A program made the position numbers and the translations under genes. A DNA stretch of 64,000 bases from Hyphomonas neptunium ATCC 15444. Lineage in GTDB: Bacteria; Pseudomonadota; Alphaproteobacteria; Caulobacterales; Hyphomonadaceae. Under the pieces are notes generated by a model. It made no database searches, was not told the DNA's origin, and saw only the letters and a list, made by a program, of their open reading frames with translations. Where the stretch lies: positions 2,542,001-2,606,000 of the forward strand of contig NC_008358.1 of NCBI RefSeq assembly GCF_000013025.1, read 5' to 3'. This document shows, one piece after another, positions 26,074 through 34,002 of the stretch. Position 1 is the stretch's first letter. Each line of letters starts with the position of its first letter.

Positions 26074-29001
26074 ATGACGATGGCTGATGGTTTTATGAAG
26101 CATTCTTTCAAACAGGCTTTGCGCGCCAGCGCATGCGCCCTTTCCTCGATGACACTGATGGCTTCAGCGGCTGCGGTCTTTCCATTGAGCGCTGCGGCGC
26201 AGGCGCAGGAAGCCGGCCAGATTAGCGGTAAGCTGACGAACGCTGGCACCGGCACGCCGCTGGCCGGCGCAAAAATCCTGCTGGTTGAAACCGGCGCCAC
26301 AACTGCGAGCCGGAACGGCGGACGCTTTGAATTCAGGAATGTGCCCGCGGGCGCCTACACACTTGAAGTGTCGTATATCGGTTTGTCGGATACCACTGCC
26401 GCTGTCAGTGTTGCGGAGGGCCAGACTGCGGAGATCGACGTGGCGATGTCTGATCTGATGTTGCTGGACAGCGTGGTCGTCATTGGTCAGCGCGCCTCGC
26501 AGGCTTCAGGACTGAACCAGCAGCGCGTAGCGGATAATCTGTCTAATGTCGTTTCTGCCGACCAGGCCGGGCGGTTTCCCGATACGAACGCAGCCGAAGC
26601 GTTGCAGCGGGTGCCAGGCGTTGCCATCAACCGCGAGGAAAAGGGCGGCGAAGGCCGTTACATCTCCATTCGCGGACTTGATTCAGGGCTCAACAATTTC
26701 AAGATCAACGGTATCAACGTTGCACAGACTGATACTGAAACACGCCGTGTTCCGCTGGATGTTGTGCAGGCCGACGCGCTTTCCAAGATCGTTGTCAACA
26801 AGACCCTGCTTCCGGACATGGATGGAGATGGGATCGGCGGGTCTGTCGAGCTGGAGACCGGCTCTGCCTTTGACCTCAAGGACCGGTTGATCCGCTTCAA
26901 TTTGGAAGGCAACCAGAACGACTTCGCTGACAAGCTGGGCGGCAAGGTTTCGGCGACGTATGGCGACACTTTTGGCGCCGATGACCGGTTTGGCGTACTG
27001 GTGTCAGCGATCTACAACAAACGCCACACCATGGGGTACAATAACCTTCAGGACGAAGACTATATCCCCTATTTTGAGCAGGATGAAGGCGAGCCTGTCG
27101 ATCTGAGCGGCGGCAATATGCTGATCCCATGGTGGTTTGGCCTCGGGAACTTTGATAATGAGCGGGAAAATATCGGTGGATCGATTGCCCTCGATTACCG
27201 TCTCGACGAAAATACGAGCCTCTACCTCAAGGGCAGCTATAACCGACTTGAAGATATTGAGCTTTCCAGTGGTTTCTTTATCATTGCGGACGATGATGAA
27301 CTCTATCAGGACGGCGTTTATAACCCAGAGGGCGGCACCGTATACCGGGTGCGCAGCGAGTATGAAGAGTCGGTATTTTCCAACAGTACACTGACTGTTG
27401 GCGGATCGACATCACACAACCAATTCGTGTTCGATTATTCGCTCGGCTATGCCCTTGGCATCTTCGAGGAACCCAATGATTACGAAGTCGGGTTTGAATT
27501 TGAACTCTCCGGCCCAGTGCTTTACGACTATTCTGATCCTTTCTTCCCTCAACCTATTCTGAGCGATGACGATCAGGCCGCCATTCGTGACCCGTCCAAC
27601 TTCGTACTCGGCGGAAATGACATTGATCTCGATGATTCCCGAGACGAAAAATACATTGGCCAGTTCGATGTTACGTATGAGCCTGGTATTTCCTGGCTTT
27701 CCTACGTAAAAAGCGGATTCAAACTCCAGCGGTCCGAGCGCTCCTTGTTCGAGGCCAACGTCCTGGAGGCCGAGGGCGATCTTCTGCTTTCCGGCGCCAT
27801 ATTCGAAGGCGGCCTGCTGGACACCTCTGACATCGGATCTCCATACGGAAGCATTCTTCGCTTGAACCCCTCCTCCGTCAAAAACTGGCGGGAGATTGCG
27901 GAGCAACTCGTGGCGGATGGGGTCCTCGAGAACGCCTATGCCGGTGACCCGCTCGACGCCGACAGCTATGAAGCAACCGAGGACATTTATGCCGGTTACC
28001 TCATGGCCAAGGCGGTTCAGGGAAATTTCGAATTTCTCGGTGGCGCCAGGGTTGAGTATCTGGATTTTACCTCCAATGGCTACGAACTCATCGAGTCTGA
28101 AGACGGTGAAAGCGTGTTGCCGCGCACATCGAAGTCCAACAACACCCAGTTCCTGCCTCGGTTCCAGGTGAACTATCGCCCCAGTGACAAGATGGTGATC
28201 CGGGGCGCGGCATATACCTCCCTCGCCCGGCCGGAATTCCTGTTCCTGAACGCGGCGACAGAAATCGAGATTGAGGACAGCAATACCATTTCCGCCTTCG
28301 TCGGAAATCCGGACCTCAAGCCAGCATATGCCTGGAACTTTGATCTTGGGGCTGAGTATTATCTGAACAACATTGGATTGGTTTCGGGCGGCGTGTTCTA
28401 CAAATCGATTGATGACTTTATCTTCATCGATGCGGCGCCTGAAGGCGAAACCAGCATTCCAGAGCTGAATGCCCGGTTTCCCGGTTATAACATTGATGTG
28501 GAAACTGTATTCAACGGCAATCGCGCCGAAGTCTACGGGGCTGAATTCGCCTATATGAACCAGTTCACCAACTTGCCCGGCGCTCTGGGTGGGCTGGGCG
28601 TTTATGGAAACTTCACTTTGCAGGAGACCTCTGCGGATACCGGCCTTGAGGGACGCGAGGATGTTCCCTTCTTCAATGCGCCGGACTATGTCGGAACTGT
28701 TGCGCTGACCTATCAGAAATACGGCATTGAGGGGAACCTCGCCTACACCTTCAGGGGAGAATCCCTGGAAGAACTTGGCCCTTATCTGATCGACAAGTAT
28801 CAGCAATCCTATGAGACACTCGATGGGCAGTTGCGCTATGCGCTCAACAAAAAGACCAGCATCTATGTCAACGCGATTGATATTCTCGATGATGGACTTG
28901 ATCCGGTGGTGAACAAGACGCTCGGCAAGGAAGGTCGCTATCCTGAGGATGTAACGTTCAATGGGCGGACAGTTACATTCGGTGTCACGCTCGAGTTCTG
29001 A
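26074..29001 (+). CDS. TonB-dependent receptor, Xanthomonas/Caulobacter type with carboxypeptidase-like N-domain
   Basis: A 975-residue receptor. A second ATG at 26080 has better spacing from GCGGAG, so the true start may be six bases downstream. After a long signal region (PLSAAAQAQ), residues 45-130 form a carboxypeptidase-D-like regulatory domain (ISGKLTNAGTGTPLAGAKIL). The plug follows, with FPDTNAAEALQRVPGVAINR and ISIRGLDSGLNNFKINGI, typical of the TonB-Xanth-Caul group (TIGR01782), and the barrel ends in VTFGVTLEF with terminal Phe. Only ten bases separate it from a Tat-exported PhoX-type phosphatase, with that gene's AGGA ribosome site inside the receptor stop region. Uptake of a phosphorylated or phosphate-binding compound is therefore inferred. 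Confidence 0.93.
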   Translation: MTMADGFMKHSFKQALRASACALSSMTLMASAAAVFPLSAAAQAQEAGQISGKLTNAGTGTPLAGAKILLVETGATTASRNGGRFEFRNVPAGAYTLEVSYIGLSDTTAAVSVAEGQTAEIDVAMSDLMLLDSVVVIGQRASQASGLNQQRVADNLSNVVSADQAGRFPDTNAAEALQRVPGVAINREEKGGEGRYISIRGLDSGLNNFKINGINVAQTDTETRRVPLDVVQADALSKIVVNKTLLPDMDGDGIGGSVELETGSAFDLKDRLIRFNLEGNQNDFADKLGGKVSATYGDTFGADDRFGVLVSAIYNKRHTMGYNNLQDEDYIPYFEQDEGEPVDLSGGNMLIPWWFGLGNFDNERENIGGSIALDYRLDENTSLYLKGSYNRLEDIELSSGFFIIADDDELYQDGVYNPEGGTVYRVRSEYEESVFSNSTLTVGGSTSHNQFVFDYSLGYALGIFEEPNDYEVGFEFELSGPVLYDYSDPFFPQPILSDDDQAAIRDPSNFVLGGNDIDLDDSRDEKYIGQFDVTYEPGISWLSYVKSGFKLQRSERSLFEANVLEAEGDLLLSGAIFEGGLLDTSDIGSPYGSILRLNPSSVKNWREIAEQLVADGVLENAYAGDPLDADSYEATEDIYAGYLMAKAVQGNFEFLGGARVEYLDFTSNGYELIESEDGESVLPRTSKSNNTQFLPRFQVNYRPSDKMVIRGAAYTSLARPEFLFLNAATEIEIEDSNTISAFVGNPDLKPAYAWNFDLGAEYYLNNIGLVSGGVFYKSIDDFIFIDAAPEGETSIPELNARFPGYNIDVETVFNGNRAEVYGAEFAYMNQFTNLPGALGGLGVYGNFTLQETSADTGLEGREDVPFFNAPDYVGTVALTYQKYGIEGNLAYTFRGESLEELGPYLIDKYQQSYETLDGQLRYALNKKTSIYVNAIDILDDGLDPVVNKTLGKEGRYPEDVTFNGRTVTFGVTLEF

Positions 29002-29011
29002 GGACGAACAC

Positions 29012-30898
29012 ATGCGCGTCTCAAACGATCGTGGCCTGTCGAGACCCTTTCGACGGAGAACAGAGGCTGCCCCGCTGGGCAGCCTCATTTCCCGCCGGTC
29101 GGTCTTGCTGGGCCTGGGTGCGGCCAGCCTGGCAAGCTGTGGCATCCGCTCACCGGCCGATCCCTCCACTTTGACCTTCCGGGAAATCTCTCTCCTCAAG
29201 ACACCGGGGGAGGTTTTGCCGGAGAATTACAGGTCTCGTGTCATCATTCGATGGGGTGATGCGTTGTTTGACGGCGTCCCTGAATTTGATCCTGACAAGC
29301 TGACGCCGGAAATTTCCGCGCGCCAGTTTGGCGTCAACAACGACTTTCTCGCATTCCTGAAAGACCCCGCATCCGTAAGTTCCGGCGTGCTGTTTGCCAA
29401 TCATGAATATCCAAACCCACATCTTATGTGGCGCGGATTGACGGAAGATACGGCTGCGGAGCAAATGAGCGATAATCAGATTGCGGTGACCATGGCGTGC
29501 ATCGGCGCGTCTGTCGTTGGCATGCAGACAGAAGACGGTACGTGGCACGCATCACGCGGCGCAGCCGTCAACCGGCGGATAACCGCACAGACGCCCATGC
29601 TGATTTCCGGCCCCGCGGCGGGGCACCCAAAGCTGCGCACCCACGCAGACCCCACGGGTCGCCATGTTCTTGGAACCCTGTCTAACTGTAATGGCGGGGT
29701 GACCCCATGGGGTACCATCCTCACCTGCGAAGAAGGCGCCGGATGGATATTCGGGGGAGATTATCAGGCAACGCCGGACGCTGACCTTCTGAAACGCTAC
29801 TATTATGATGAACCGGAGAACAATCGCTGGGGCTGGTCGCGCATAGCGCCGCGCTTCAATCTGCAGAACGAGCCCAATGAGCCCAACCGGTTTGAATGGG
29901 TCGTCGAGATCGATCCGTCAGACCCCTATTCGGTTCCTGTAAAACGAACAGCGCTCGGACGGTTTGCCCATGAGGGCGCCAGCACGGCGTTGTCCCCGGA
30001 TGGGCGGGTTGTGGTTTATCTCGGCGACGATTGGGAGTTTGAGTATTGCTATCGATTTGTCAGCCGGGACGCCGTGCTCCAGGGCGGAGCGGCTGCAAAC
30101 AGGGACATACTGGATCATGGCATCCTCTATGTGGCCCGCTTCGAAGAAAAAGGCGTGTTGCGCTGGATACCTCTGATTTACGGACAAGGACCCCTGACCC
30201 CGGATAACGGGTTTCACTCTCAGGCCGATGTATTGATCAACACGCGTGGCGCAGCCGATCTGGTAGGCGCAACCCCCATGGATTCACCAGAGGGATTTTC
30301 TCCCAATCCCGAGACCGGCACTGTCATCATTGCGCTGACCAGCAATGCTGACAGGACAGCTGCAGACCCGGCCAATCCGAGGATCAATAACAGGTTTGGA
30401 CATCTCCTGGAGCTGCGCCCACCGCCTACAGCAAAAGGCCCCGACCATGCCGCCAGCGTGTTTGAATGGGACGTTCTGGCGCTCTGCGGTGATCCGGGAG
30501 AGACCGCACACGGCGCGCAATTCCATCCCGCCACCTCTATGAAAGGTTGGTTCACCGACCCCGACAATATTGGTTTTGACCCTCAGGGACGCCTCTGGGT
30601 GTGTACGGACGGCGTTCAACCTTCCGGTCATGATGGCCTCTACGCGATGGATGTCGAAGGGTCTGGCCAGGCGCTTCCGAAGCTGTTCTACGCACCGCCC
30701 TCCGGAGCTGAATGCTGCAGCCCGCTTTTCGTTGATGACGGCAAAACCCTGTTGGTAGGCATACAACATCCGGGCGAAGACACCCCGTCTCTTGAAAAGA
30801 CCTCAACCCGTTGGCCGGATTTCGACCCAAGTCTGCCTCCAAGGCCATCCGTGATCGCCATTACACATGTTGCCGGAGCGCCGATCGGCAGCTCGTAA
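29012..30898 (+). CDS. PhoX-type (DUF839) Tat-exported phosphatase
   Basis: The ATG at 29012 is chosen because TGAGGACGAACAC provides an AGGA site overlapping the receptor stop; the result is 628 residues. A twin-arginine signal is at residues 27-45 (SRRSVLLGLGAASLASCG), and the cysteine could be a lipidation site. The body matches the DUF839/PhoX family: FANHEYPNPHLMWRG, NCNGGVTPWGTILTCEEG, FAHEGAST and WVCTDGVQPSGHDG near the end. PhoX enzymes use calcium and iron in the periplasm to hydrolyse phosphomonoesters. Exact ligand residues cannot be assigned here. No PhoB box was seen upstream of the operon, so its control may differ from the usual phosphate-starvation circuit. Confidence 0.85.
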   Translation: MRVSNDRGLSRPFRRRTEAAPLGSLISRRSVLLGLGAASLASCGIRSPADPSTLTFREISLLKTPGEVLPENYRSRVIIRWGDALFDGVPEFDPDKLTPEISARQFGVNNDFLAFLKDPASVSSGVLFANHEYPNPHLMWRGLTEDTAAEQMSDNQIAVTMACIGASVVGMQTEDGTWHASRGAAVNRRITAQTPMLISGPAAGHPKLRTHADPTGRHVLGTLSNCNGGVTPWGTILTCEEGAGWIFGGDYQATPDADLLKRYYYDEPENNRWGWSRIAPRFNLQNEPNEPNRFEWVVEIDPSDPYSVPVKRTALGRFAHEGASTALSPDGRVVVYLGDDWEFEYCYRFVSRDAVLQGGAAANRDILDHGILYVARFEEKGVLRWIPLIYGQGPLTPDNGFHSQADVLINTRGAADLVGATPMDSPEGFSPNPETGTVIIALTSNADRTAADPANPRINNRFGHLLELRPPPTAKGPDHAASVFEWDVLALCGDPGETAHGAQFHPATSMKGWFTDPDNIGFDPQGRLWVCTDGVQPSGHDGLYAMDVEGSGQALPKLFYAPPSGAECCSPLFVDDGKTLLVGIQHPGEDTPSLEKTSTRWPDFDPSLPPRPSVIAITHVAGAPIGSS

Positions 30899-30940
30899 CC
30901 CAACGCTCCCTGTCGACTCCATATTTTTGGTGAAAAGCCG

Positions 30941-30965
30941 GGAACCTTTGCGCCCAAGGCACGTT
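30941..30965 (+). promoter_or_regulatory. EcfG (general stress sigma) promoter before the DUF4398/OmpA pair
   Basis: GGAAC (30941-30945), 16-base spacer, CGTT (30962-30965): an exact match to the alphaproteobacterial EcfG promoter consensus. It lies 50 bases before the ATG at 31015, leaving a leader of about 40 bases. Confidence 0.75.
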
Positions 30966-31014
30966 TAAACAGAACGCGCCATGCTCCTCACCTGGAGCGG
31001 CCGAGGAGATTTCC

Positions 31015-31368
31015 ATGAAAAAGATTGTTGCAGCGGCCCTGATGGGCGCGCTTCTGCTTGCTGCGCCCGCAGCTTTCGCCGACGCCGACCGCGATGAACT
31101 CATCCGGACAGAAGCGCAGATCGCCGCGCTAAACAGCGCTGACGCCTCTTCGGCGGCACCCGCCAACTTCCAGGAAGCGCAACTCCGGCTGAGCGAAGCG
31201 CGCGCAGCGGAGGAAAAGAACAATGAAGAGCAGTCTGTCTGGCGCTCCTCTGAAGCGTCGCTTCAGGTCGAAATCGTCCAGGAAAAGATCAAACTCCAAG
31301 CGCTGGAACGCACCGTCTCTGAAATCGAGACTGGTATCGCAACGTTACGCCGCGAACTGAATTCATAG
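31015..31368 (+). CDS. Small periplasmic DUF4398-like coiled-coil protein
   Basis: A 117-residue exported protein. The signal peptide MKKIVAAALMGALLLAAPAAFA is cut before DADRDEL, and the start follows CGAGGAG at good spacing. The mature part is almost entirely helical, rich in Glu, Ala and Arg (QEAQLRLSEARAAEEKNNEE), and looks like a coiled coil. The pattern agrees with DUF4398 proteins, usually paired with an OmpA-type lipoprotein, as here six bases downstream. No enzymatic motif is visible. A structural role in the periplasm during envelope stress is inferred from the perfect EcfG promoter upstream. Confidence 0.75.
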   Translation: MKKIVAAALMGALLLAAPAAFADADRDELIRTEAQIAALNSADASSAAPANFQEAQLRLSEARAAEEKNNEEQSVWRSSEASLQVEIVQEKIKLQALERTVSEIETGIATLRRELNS

Positions 31369-31374
31369 AAAGAC

Positions 31375-32274
31375 ATGACCATGAAACATACTCTTAAAAA
31401 GTCTGCCGGTCTCGCTGCGCTCTCCCTGTCACTATCGATTGGCGCCTGTTCGTCCGTACCCGACCCGAGCCCTAGACTGCTCGCCGCCGAAGCGTCGCTT
31501 CAACAAGCCAAGGCTGATCCTGCCACGATGGAAACCGGTCGCTCAGCCGTGGAGAAAGCCGATACGGCTCTCGCCGAAGCGCGCGATTATTACATGCGCG
31601 GCAAAACGGATGAATACATCCATACCGTCCGCATGGGAGAAGGCTATGTGATGCTCGCTGAAACGCGCGGCTTGCAACGTGAAGCCAACACGCAGATTGA
31701 AAGTCTGAACACTCAGCGCGCAGAAGTGGTCTCACAAGCCAGAATGCGTGAAGTGGCGTCTGCTGAGGCCGCCACTACTGTCGCAGAAAACCGCGCCGAT
31801 CGCTCGGACGCTGTAGCAGCGGGCGCAGTCGCCGACAGCGCCGCCTCTGAAACGGCCCGTTTGGCCGCAGAAGCCCGCGCGGCGGCCCTTACGGCCGAAC
31901 TTGCAGACTATGAGCAAACGAAAACAGATCTTGGCGTTACGCTGATCCTGCGGGATCTGCAATTTGCATCGGGGTCTGCGCTCCTGACAAGCGGCGCACA
32001 GGGACGGCTTGCGCCACTTGCTTCGTACCTGTCGAAGCAGCCGGAATCCCGTATCCAGATTGCGGGACACACCGACTCGCAAGGCGCGGAAGCCTATAAT
32101 CAGGATCTCTCGGCACGGCGGGCAGCATCGGTTGGGACTTACCTCGCTTCAACCGGCGTAGATAGCGGGCGCATCAACACTATCGGCCTTGGTGAGAGCA
32201 CACCGCTGTCTTCAAACGACACTGCTGCCGGCCGGGCGATCAACCGGCGCGTCGAGATCACCATCCTCGACTAG
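31375..32274 (+). CDS. OmpA-family lipoprotein with N-terminal DUF4398-like helices
   Basis: A 299-residue lipoprotein with lipobox IGACSS. The ATG at 31381 two codons on is an equal candidate start. Residues 30-180 form an Ala/Glu-rich helical region similar to the partner gene (LLAAEASLQQAKADPA, then LAAEARAAALTAELADYE). The C-terminal OmpA peptidoglycan-binding domain begins near LRDLQFASGSALLTSGA and holds GHTDSQGAEAYNQDLSARRA, with Asp and Arg residues that bind diaminopimelate. It should tether the outer membrane to the cell wall. It is in operon with the preceding gene under an EcfG promoter and ends at a strong bidirectional terminator. Confidence 0.9.
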   Translation: MTMKHTLKKSAGLAALSLSLSIGACSSVPDPSPRLLAAEASLQQAKADPATMETGRSAVEKADTALAEARDYYMRGKTDEYIHTVRMGEGYVMLAETRGLQREANTQIESLNTQRAEVVSQARMREVASAEAATTVAENRADRSDAVAAGAVADSAASETARLAAEARAAALTAELADYEQTKTDLGVTLILRDLQFASGSALLTSGAQGRLAPLASYLSKQPESRIQIAGHTDSQGAEAYNQDLSARRAASVGTYLASTGVDSGRINTIGLGESTPLSSNDTAAGRAINRRVEITILD

Positions 32275-32305
32275 TTGAGGTTCAGACTAAACACCTGACA
32301 CAGAC

Positions 32306-32336
32306 AATCTGCCGGGACTTAGCATCCCGGCAGATT
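32306..32336. terminator. Bidirectional terminator hairpin between OmpA and PhoD genes
   Basis: A perfect 12-bp stem: AATCTGCCGGGA (32306-32317) and its complement (32325-32336), with a 7-base loop. It begins 31 bases after the OmpA stop and ends six bases before the opposing phoD stop. It has no long T-run but the location fits convergent termination. Confidence 0.75.
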
Positions 32337-32342
32337 CATGAA

Positions 32343-33878
32343 TCAGATGTCCTTTGTATGGATTTCCAACTCGCTTGTGACAGCCGAGTTTGCACGCCCG
32401 ACGTCCTCGACCACCCGGAAGTCTCCGATACAGTCGTCTTTTTTTACCGTAACCCGGAGATAGCCTCGCTTGTTGCCGTTGAGATGAGCGACATGCGGAT
32501 TGGCATCCCGCATGATTTCCATATCTCTTGCCCAGGGACAGCCAGACGAAATCGAAGCGCCGACAAGTTCGTGTCCGATCCGTTTTGAACGCGTGTCCAG
32601 GGGGGTCTGATAAACCGTTGATGCCATTGCCGTATGCCAGTCACCGGTCAGGAAAACAGGGTTCCTGACGCCTTGCGCGAGAACATCGGACAAGCGTTGC
32701 CGCGCCAGCGGGTACCCATCCCAGCTGTCGAAATTCATCTGCGGCGCTTCAGGCGGCGCATTGTAGCGATAGGGCGTGAACCAGACCTGCGTGGCAATCA
32801 GGTTGAACGGCGCGTTCGAGCGCGTCAGCTCCCGAAATAGCCACTTCTCCTGATCACCGCCGAGCATCGTCTGGGCAGGATCAAGGGCCTCCTCGCAAGA
32901 CACCTTTCGGCCATCACCACAGGGCTGGTTTGTGCGGAACTGACGGGTGTCCAGAAGATGCACCTGCGCAGGTCCGAGCCGGTAGAGCCCATACATCTGC
33001 AAACCAGACTGAACCCCACTGATGACCGGGGGCGCTTCAATAGGCATGTGCTCGTAATATGCCTGAAAAGCGGCAAGCTTGCGGACCTTGAATTCGAGTG
33101 CCGTCTGCTTGTCGGGGTCCTGAGGCAGGTCTCCGGCCCAGTTATTATCGATCTCATGATCGTCCATTGCGACGATCCAGGGCGCCGCCGCATGGGCTGC
33201 CTGCAGATCGGGATCGGATTTATAGAGCGCGTACCGGTTGCGGTAATCGAACAGGCTGACGATCTCAGAGCTGTTGTGAAGGCGCACGGTCTCAAACAGC
33301 CGGCGCTCACCTCCGCCCACATCGCGCATCGTCGCGCCGAGCTTTCCAATGCCGCCTTCATAAATGTAGTCACCAGTATGAATTACGAGATCGGGCAACC
33401 ACTCGGCCATATCGCGATAGGCGGCATAGAACCCGCCCTCATAACTCTGACAATAGGCCAGCGCGATCCTCGCTTCGGCATCTTTCGGATTTGTCGTTCG
33501 TGTGCGCCCTATAACGGTATCCTCACCGTCATAGCTGAACTGGTACCAGTACTCGCGGCCAGGCTCGAGGCCCTCAACCTTGTAATGCACCGAATGGGCT
33601 TTCGCACCGGTCGTCGCGACCATATCGTCACGGATGACATTCCGCATCGCCGGATCGCGCGCCACGCGCACCCGCACATCTGCGCGTCCGGGCGTCATGC
33701 CGCCGCCGTTCAGCGGATCAGGCGCGAGGCGTGTCCAGAGGATGACACTATCTGGACCAGGGGAACCAGAAGCAATGCCGAGAGAGAAAAAGCGTGCGCC
33801 GGTTTGTGCCCGGCTACGCTGCTGCGAGGCCGCGGCAGCGGCGCCGGCGAGTACGATAAATGATCTGCGAGAGAACAT
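32343..33878 (-). CDS. phoD: PhoD-type alkaline phosphatase/phosphodiesterase, Tat-exported
   Basis: A 511-residue protein with a twin-arginine signal at the very start (MFSRRSFIVLAGAAAAA). A PhoD N-domain (LGIASGSPGPDSVILWTRLA) is followed by the metallophosphatase core: HTGDYIYEGG, the DDHEIDNNWAGD metal site and LTGDWHTAM. PhoD enzymes act in the periplasm with calcium and iron and can cleave phosphodiesters such as teichoic-acid or phospholipid fragments as well as monoesters. It follows a TonB receptor on the same strand with a 124-bp gap holding two strong hairpins, so receptor and enzyme probably share a transcript but not the same level. This is the second secreted phosphatase of the island, after PhoX. 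Confidence 0.93.
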   Translation of the reverse strand: MFSRRSFIVLAGAAAAASQQRSRAQTGARFFSLGIASGSPGPDSVILWTRLAPDPLNGGGMTPGRADVRVRVARDPAMRNVIRDDMVATTGAKAHSVHYKVEGLEPGREYWYQFSYDGEDTVIGRTRTTNPKDAEARIALAYCQSYEGGFYAAYRDMAEWLPDLVIHTGDYIYEGGIGKLGATMRDVGGGERRLFETVRLHNSSEIVSLFDYRNRYALYKSDPDLQAAHAAAPWIVAMDDHEIDNNWAGDLPQDPDKQTALEFKVRKLAAFQAYYEHMPIEAPPVISGVQSGLQMYGLYRLGPAQVHLLDTRQFRTNQPCGDGRKVSCEEALDPAQTMLGGDQEKWLFRELTRSNAPFNLIATQVWFTPYRYNAPPEAPQMNFDSWDGYPLARQRLSDVLAQGVRNPVFLTGDWHTAMASTVYQTPLDTRSKRIGHELVGASISSGCPWARDMEIMRDANPHVAHLNGNKRGYLRVTVKKDDCIGDFRVVEDVGRANSAVTSELEIHTKDI

Positions 33879-33927
33879 GGGATCAGGCTTTCTTCAGACA
33901 ACCGAATGATCGATGAGAGGAGAAGGG

Positions 33928-33994
33928 CCGGCTGGCCACTCCGGGGGCAGCGGCCAGCCGGGATGACAAGGCGGTGAGGCTTACCCTCACCGCC
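33928..33994 (-). terminator. Two tandem perfect hairpins between TonB receptor and phoD
   Basis: Stem one is CCGGCTGGCC (33928-33937) with GGCCAGCCGG (33952-33961). Stem two is GGCGGTGAGG (33970-33979) with CCTCACCGCC (33985-33994). Both stems are ten perfect pairs and directly follow the receptor stop codon. Neither has a U-tract, so RNA stabilisation or partial read-through is as likely as true termination. Confidence 0.6.
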
Positions 33995-34002
33995 ACGCCA
34001 GA

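Noticed and set aside
27412-29199. 595-codon open frame on the minus strand opposite the TonB receptor
   Set aside because: It lies wholly antisense to a well-supported receptor with clear plug and barrel motifs, has no ribosome site and no family features. It arises from GC-biased codon use.
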